A stretch of 64,000 bases of DNA. Source: Sclerotinia nivalis. Its lineage: Eukaryota; Ascomycota; Leotiomycetes; Helotiales; Sclerotiniaceae. Below the pieces are notes generated by a model. It saw nothing but the letters and a program-made list of their open reading frames with translations, searched no databases and was not told where the DNA came from. A program made the position numbers and the translations under genes. Location of the stretch: assembly GCA_029531795.1 (NCBI GenBank), contig JAPEIS010000005.1, forward strand, positions 2,850,001 through 2,914,000, written 5' to 3'. Shown here piece after piece: positions 61,520 through 64,000 of this stretch (positions within the stretch are counted from its first letter, which is position 1; each line of letters opens with the position of its first letter).

Positions 61520-61752
61520 TTGGAGCGGGACGATGATGAGGATGAGCCTGTTCAGAAATGGATATTTGAAGGAGTTCTAGATAATCACGATGAGGATGGT
61601 CATCATTATTTGGTCAAATGGAGATACTATACATCAATTTGGCAACCAGTTAATGATTTAAAGGGTAACGAGAAAGTTCTTATCGAATATCATCGTTTTC
61701 ATTCAAAAAAACCAGGGCCGCCAGTTTGGGTCCTAAAGCACCCTGATGCTAC
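61520..61752 (+). pseudogene. chromovirus 1 chromodomain, end truncated
   Basis: The frame contains a chromodomain, WIFEGVLDNHDEDGHHYLVKW, RYYTSIWQPVNDLKGNE, then IEYHRFHSKKPGPP and KHPDA. Chromodomains at integrase C-termini bind histone marks and steer insertion. Homology to the matching part of chromovirus 2 (HPDAAVLLP) ends exactly at HPDA, where the LTR of element 2 begins. Confidence 0.85.
61748..61752. repeat. target duplication of chromovirus 2 (left copy)
   Basis: GCTAC directly precedes the TATCACGG terminus of the second chromovirus LTR. The right copy should lie outside the window. Confidence 0.55.
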
Positions 61753-61898
61753 TATCACGGTGGTGGTAGGGTGCTTTAAGATATGATGATATTCTACGAA
61801 GAAGGAAGAAGGTGCTAGGAAGAGCGCCAACTATATGGGGGATGGGTGCCTTAGGCAGCCATGCAGACTAGCTAGGAACGGGTTACGAACCCGTGACA
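61753..61898 (-). mobile_element. 3' LTR of chromovirus 2
   Basis: The 146-bp LTR has terminal inverted repeats TATCACGG (61753-61760) and CCGTGACA (61891-61898). Read on the minus strand it begins TGTCACGGGTTCGTAACCC, includes a CTGCCTAAGGCA palindrome and an ATATAGT-like TATA region, and ends before the GCTAC duplication. Its layout matches the 55219 LTR. Confidence 0.75.
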
Positions 61899-62039
61899 GT
61901 ACCCCCTTCCTCAAAGCCTAGTTTGTCCTCAAACTACTGATAAAACCACCTTTCAAATTTTAAGACCGTCTTAAAATTTGAGATACTATTTTCCTGTTCA
62001 AGCAAACTGTACTTTCTTTTTTGTTGATCGTCGTAAAGT

Positions 62040-62275
62040 CTTTGTAGGAGCTGGAATTGGCAACAGTACTGCGGCGTCTGGGTGATCCAAGACTCATGAT
62101 GGTGGTCCAGGTTTCTCGGGGTGTAAACGATGGTAGTCGATCAGGGTCTTCTCATTGCCTTTTAGATCTGATGCTGATTGTCAGGTTGATGCGTAGTGTT
62201 TCCATTTGACTTGATAATGATAGCTATCTTCATTGTGGTTATCAAGTATATCTTCAAATATCTATTTTTGAATTG
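62040..62275 (-). pseudogene. chromovirus 2 chromodomain, with stops
   Basis: On the minus strand the segment reads IFEDILDNHNEDSYHYQVKW, followed after a stop by DLKGNEKTLIDYHRLHPEKP and ...LDHPDAAVLLP. It matches the chromodomain of element 1 residue for residue in key places. Confidence 0.75.
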
Positions 62276-62483
62276 GTTCTTTCTCTCCGTCTTCTTTTTC
62301 GAGGATTTTGTCTCTTGTGGTTTTCGATTCCGATTCGTTAATTAAAGTTTGTCCTGGAAAATGAGGTTTTGGATATGCTGGTTTTAGCAACGAATGATGG
62401 AATACTGGGAAAATTCGTATGTTTTCTGGTAATTCGATCAAACAAGTGTGCGGATAGACCTTTATTATTTCGTATGGTCCGAT

Positions 62484-63420
62484 TCATTTATCGTTGAGCT
62501 TTTTTGTTTTACGAGATGTCTTCATGTTTTTCGTATTCATATATACTTTTTGTCCTTTTGCGTACTGTGGCGAATCTGATCTGTTCCGATTTGCATATTC
62601 CTCGTAAATTGCAATAGATTGTTTCGCAAGTGCTCTGAGTTGGTCCAGGATATATTCCATTCTATCGATTGTTTTGTTTTTCTTGAAGAATTCACGTTTT
62701 TGAGCTATTGTTATATCTGGAGGGTAGGGTTTACTAGGTTCCACATTCAATTGTGGATTAAAACTGTAATTCGCAAAGAACAGCGAATAGTCTGTTGTTT
62801 CAGAAACCAAATTGTTTGAAGCAAATTCTGTCAACGGTAACCATTCCATTTAATCATCTTAATGAAAGTTTATGAATATATGCAAATACTGTTCTAAAAT
62901 TGAATTGATTCGTTTCGTTTGGTTGTCTGTCTGCGGATGAAATGCTAAGTTGTGTTTAAGGGTTACTCCCAATCGTTCAAAAAGCTGTGTCCAGAATCCC
63001 GATACAAATTGTGTTCCTCGATCTGAAATGATGTTTTCCGGGAGACCATGTAATGTATAAACGCGGTTGATAAAAGCATTAACTAATTCTTTTATTGTTA
63101 GAGATTTTGTATCTATAAAGTGTTTTATTTTTGTTAATCTATAAGCAACTATTAATATATGTTTATATGTTGAATCGTAGTGTTTATAGTCTGGCAAAAG
63201 TATAATGTAATCGATTGAAATATCTGACTATGGTTGGAAAGGAACAGGCAACGGTTTCAGGAATCCTAGGGGAGATGATTTTGGGGATTTTGTTCGAATA
63301 CAGAGTTCATAAGTTTGAACATAGACGCCTATTTCTTGATGCATCTGTAGCCACCAATAGCTTCTGGAAACCAAATCAATAGTCTTCGTGCGATCAGGGT
63401 GGCTAGCGGGGCCCGACGAA
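62484..63420 (-). pseudogene. chromovirus 2 integrase
   Basis: Minus-strand frames at 62859-63197 (LHGLPENIISDRGTQFVSGF with catalytic Asp, AFHPQTDNQTKRINSILEQY) and 62484-62849 (EWLPLTEFASNNLVSETTDY, KGQKVYMNTKNMK) form the integrase. A TAA at the join (about 62850) separates them. The H-H-C-C region lies near 63340-63420. Confidence 0.85.
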
Positions 63421-63554
63421 TGTGTTCTGTATAGAATTTGTATCTTCAGTTCATCATCAGGCGGGATCTATAGTTTTTCATGATAATAGATCTTATTACT
63501 GTAAACACGGCAATCCTGTATAGCTATTCGTAAGGTTTTCCTGAATTCTTTTGG

Positions 63555-64000
63555 TCATTTAGTTGTAAAGGGGTCTTCAATTGCTGATATTAATTGTTTG
63601 GCCATATCTGATCTGTTGTATACTGTATCAATGAGTTCGTCGATGGGCTTGTTTTCAAATGGTATTGTCCAATCTATTGCGGCTAACGAGAAGTCATCTG
63701 TAAGTTCTTTGTATAGATCTATATCGAATCTATCAGCAGGTAAAACAGTGCGTTCCCGGTTTTTTAAACGTTCGTCGTTGGGATCAGAGCTATCAGGTCG
63801 ATCCTCCCGTCGGCGGCTCAAAGTATCTGGCCGAATTGCTTTGGTTTCTGGTCGGTAAACAATTCGGAAATTGTATTGAGATAGGAACTCTGACCATTGT
63901 ATTTGACATTGATTTAATACTTTCATCGTTGTAAAGTATTCCAGATTTTTGTGATCGGTTAGGATTTCGAATTCCTATTGAGATCCTTGTAATTCTGGTC
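63555..64000 (-). pseudogene. chromovirus 2 RNase H end and linker (runs off the window)
   Basis: The frame 63555-63926 reads QCQIQWSEFLSQYNFRIVYR, then DTLSRRREDRPDS, the usual end of RNase H and start of the linker to integrase. The plus-strand frame over the same bases is a shadow. The rest of the polyprotein is beyond 64000. Confidence 0.8.

Larger units (their letters stand above)
55219..61752 (+). mobile_element. chromovirus 1 (Ty3/gypsy LTR retrotransposon with chromodomain), decayed and interrupted
   Basis: A gypsy-type element on the plus strand. It has a 5' LTR (55219-55381), a gag region, protease, reverse transcriptase, RNase H, integrase and a C-terminal chromodomain, in the canonical Ty3 order. 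It is heavily AT-rich and carries many stops where a CAA, CAG or CGA codon is expected. It is interrupted by a solo LTR (57128-57340) and cut off after the chromodomain at 61752, where the LTR of chromovirus 2 (opposite strand) starts. Its 3' LTR should lie past that second element, outside the window. Confidence 0.9.
61753..64000 (-). mobile_element. chromovirus 2, minus strand, 3' part, inserted into chromovirus 1
   Basis: A second Ty3-like element runs on the minus strand and continues past the window end. From its 3' end it has the 3' LTR (61753-61898), a purine-rich tract (complement of GTACCCCCTTCCTC, 61899-61912), a chromodomain (about 62270-62040), integrase (62484-63420) and RNase H (63555-63926 and beyond). 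It is less decayed than element 1. The insertion sits inside the chromodomain end of element 1, so the two lie tail to tail. Confidence 0.88.

Noticed and set aside
1..64000. tRNA and rRNA genes
   Set aside because: I looked for the TPsiC-type GGTTCRA motif and acceptor pairing by eye and saw no convincing case; a covariance-model scan would be decisive.

Overview
This window is a filamentous ascomycete nuclear contig. Its short spliceosomal introns (about 50-100 nt, GT..AG with CTRAY-like branch points), its gene types (Vps53, thioredoxin reductase, Gup1, a CYP52-like P450, CPA-type cation antiporters, an A-T-R NRPS-like enzyme) and its AT-rich transposons decayed by C-to-T changes all point there. 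The gene style suggests a leotiomycete, perhaps Sclerotiniaceae (Botrytis/Sclerotinia-like). That placement is a judgement from protein style, not a database result.

Layout. 1-393: 3' end of a GH18 chitinase. 1024-3643: VPS53 (GARP tether, two exons). 4834-6154: thioredoxin reductase (five exons). 8454-14505: a 6-kb minus-strand LINE with gag, endonuclease, reverse transcriptase and RNase H remains, an (AATC)n tail and a 14-bp target duplication. 18456-20055: a decayed gene built of three Cys-bounded repeats. 21334-22979: CYP52-like P450 with a one-base frameshift. 23401-25520: GUP1 (MBOAT). 26926-28068: an intronless gene of unknown family with a possible ADP-ribosyltransferase-like segment. 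28476-28694: relic of an aspartic protease. 28934-30744: CPA2 cation/H+ antiporter. 31026-32126 and 33768-34864: two inverted copies of a 1.1-kb non-autonomous element sharing the LINE 3' end; between them lies the C-terminal part of an NHA1-type Na+/H+ antiporter. 40111-41800: Myb/SANT-like regulator, with gene-poor DNA of about 5 kb on one side and 9 kb on the other. 50785-53868: an A-T-reductase NRPS-like gene with two in-frame stops, broken at its 5' side by a LINE. 53869-64000: a nested transposon stack. A LINE (53869-55218) is split by a chromovirus (from 55219), which is itself interrupted by a solo LTR (57128-57340) and by a second chromovirus in opposite orientation (61753 to beyond the window).

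How the genes relate. The intact genes are ordinary housekeeping or metabolic genes with no evident common pathway. VPS53 acts in endosome-to-Golgi retrieval, thioredoxin reductase in redox control, GUP1 in membrane lipid/GPI-anchor remodelling, and the antiporters in ion and pH balance. The main story is genome decay by mobile elements: copies carry stop codons that look like CAA/CAG/CGA to TAA/TAG/TGA changes (RIP-like), and several host genes are truncated or carry nonsense or frameshift lesions. I found no clear new multi-gene system. The most unusual items are the 1.1-kb LINE-tail-sharing element pair, the triple-repeat Cys protein, the hairpin-rich solo LTR and the possible ART-like protein. 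I saw no tRNA, rRNA or CRISPR array.
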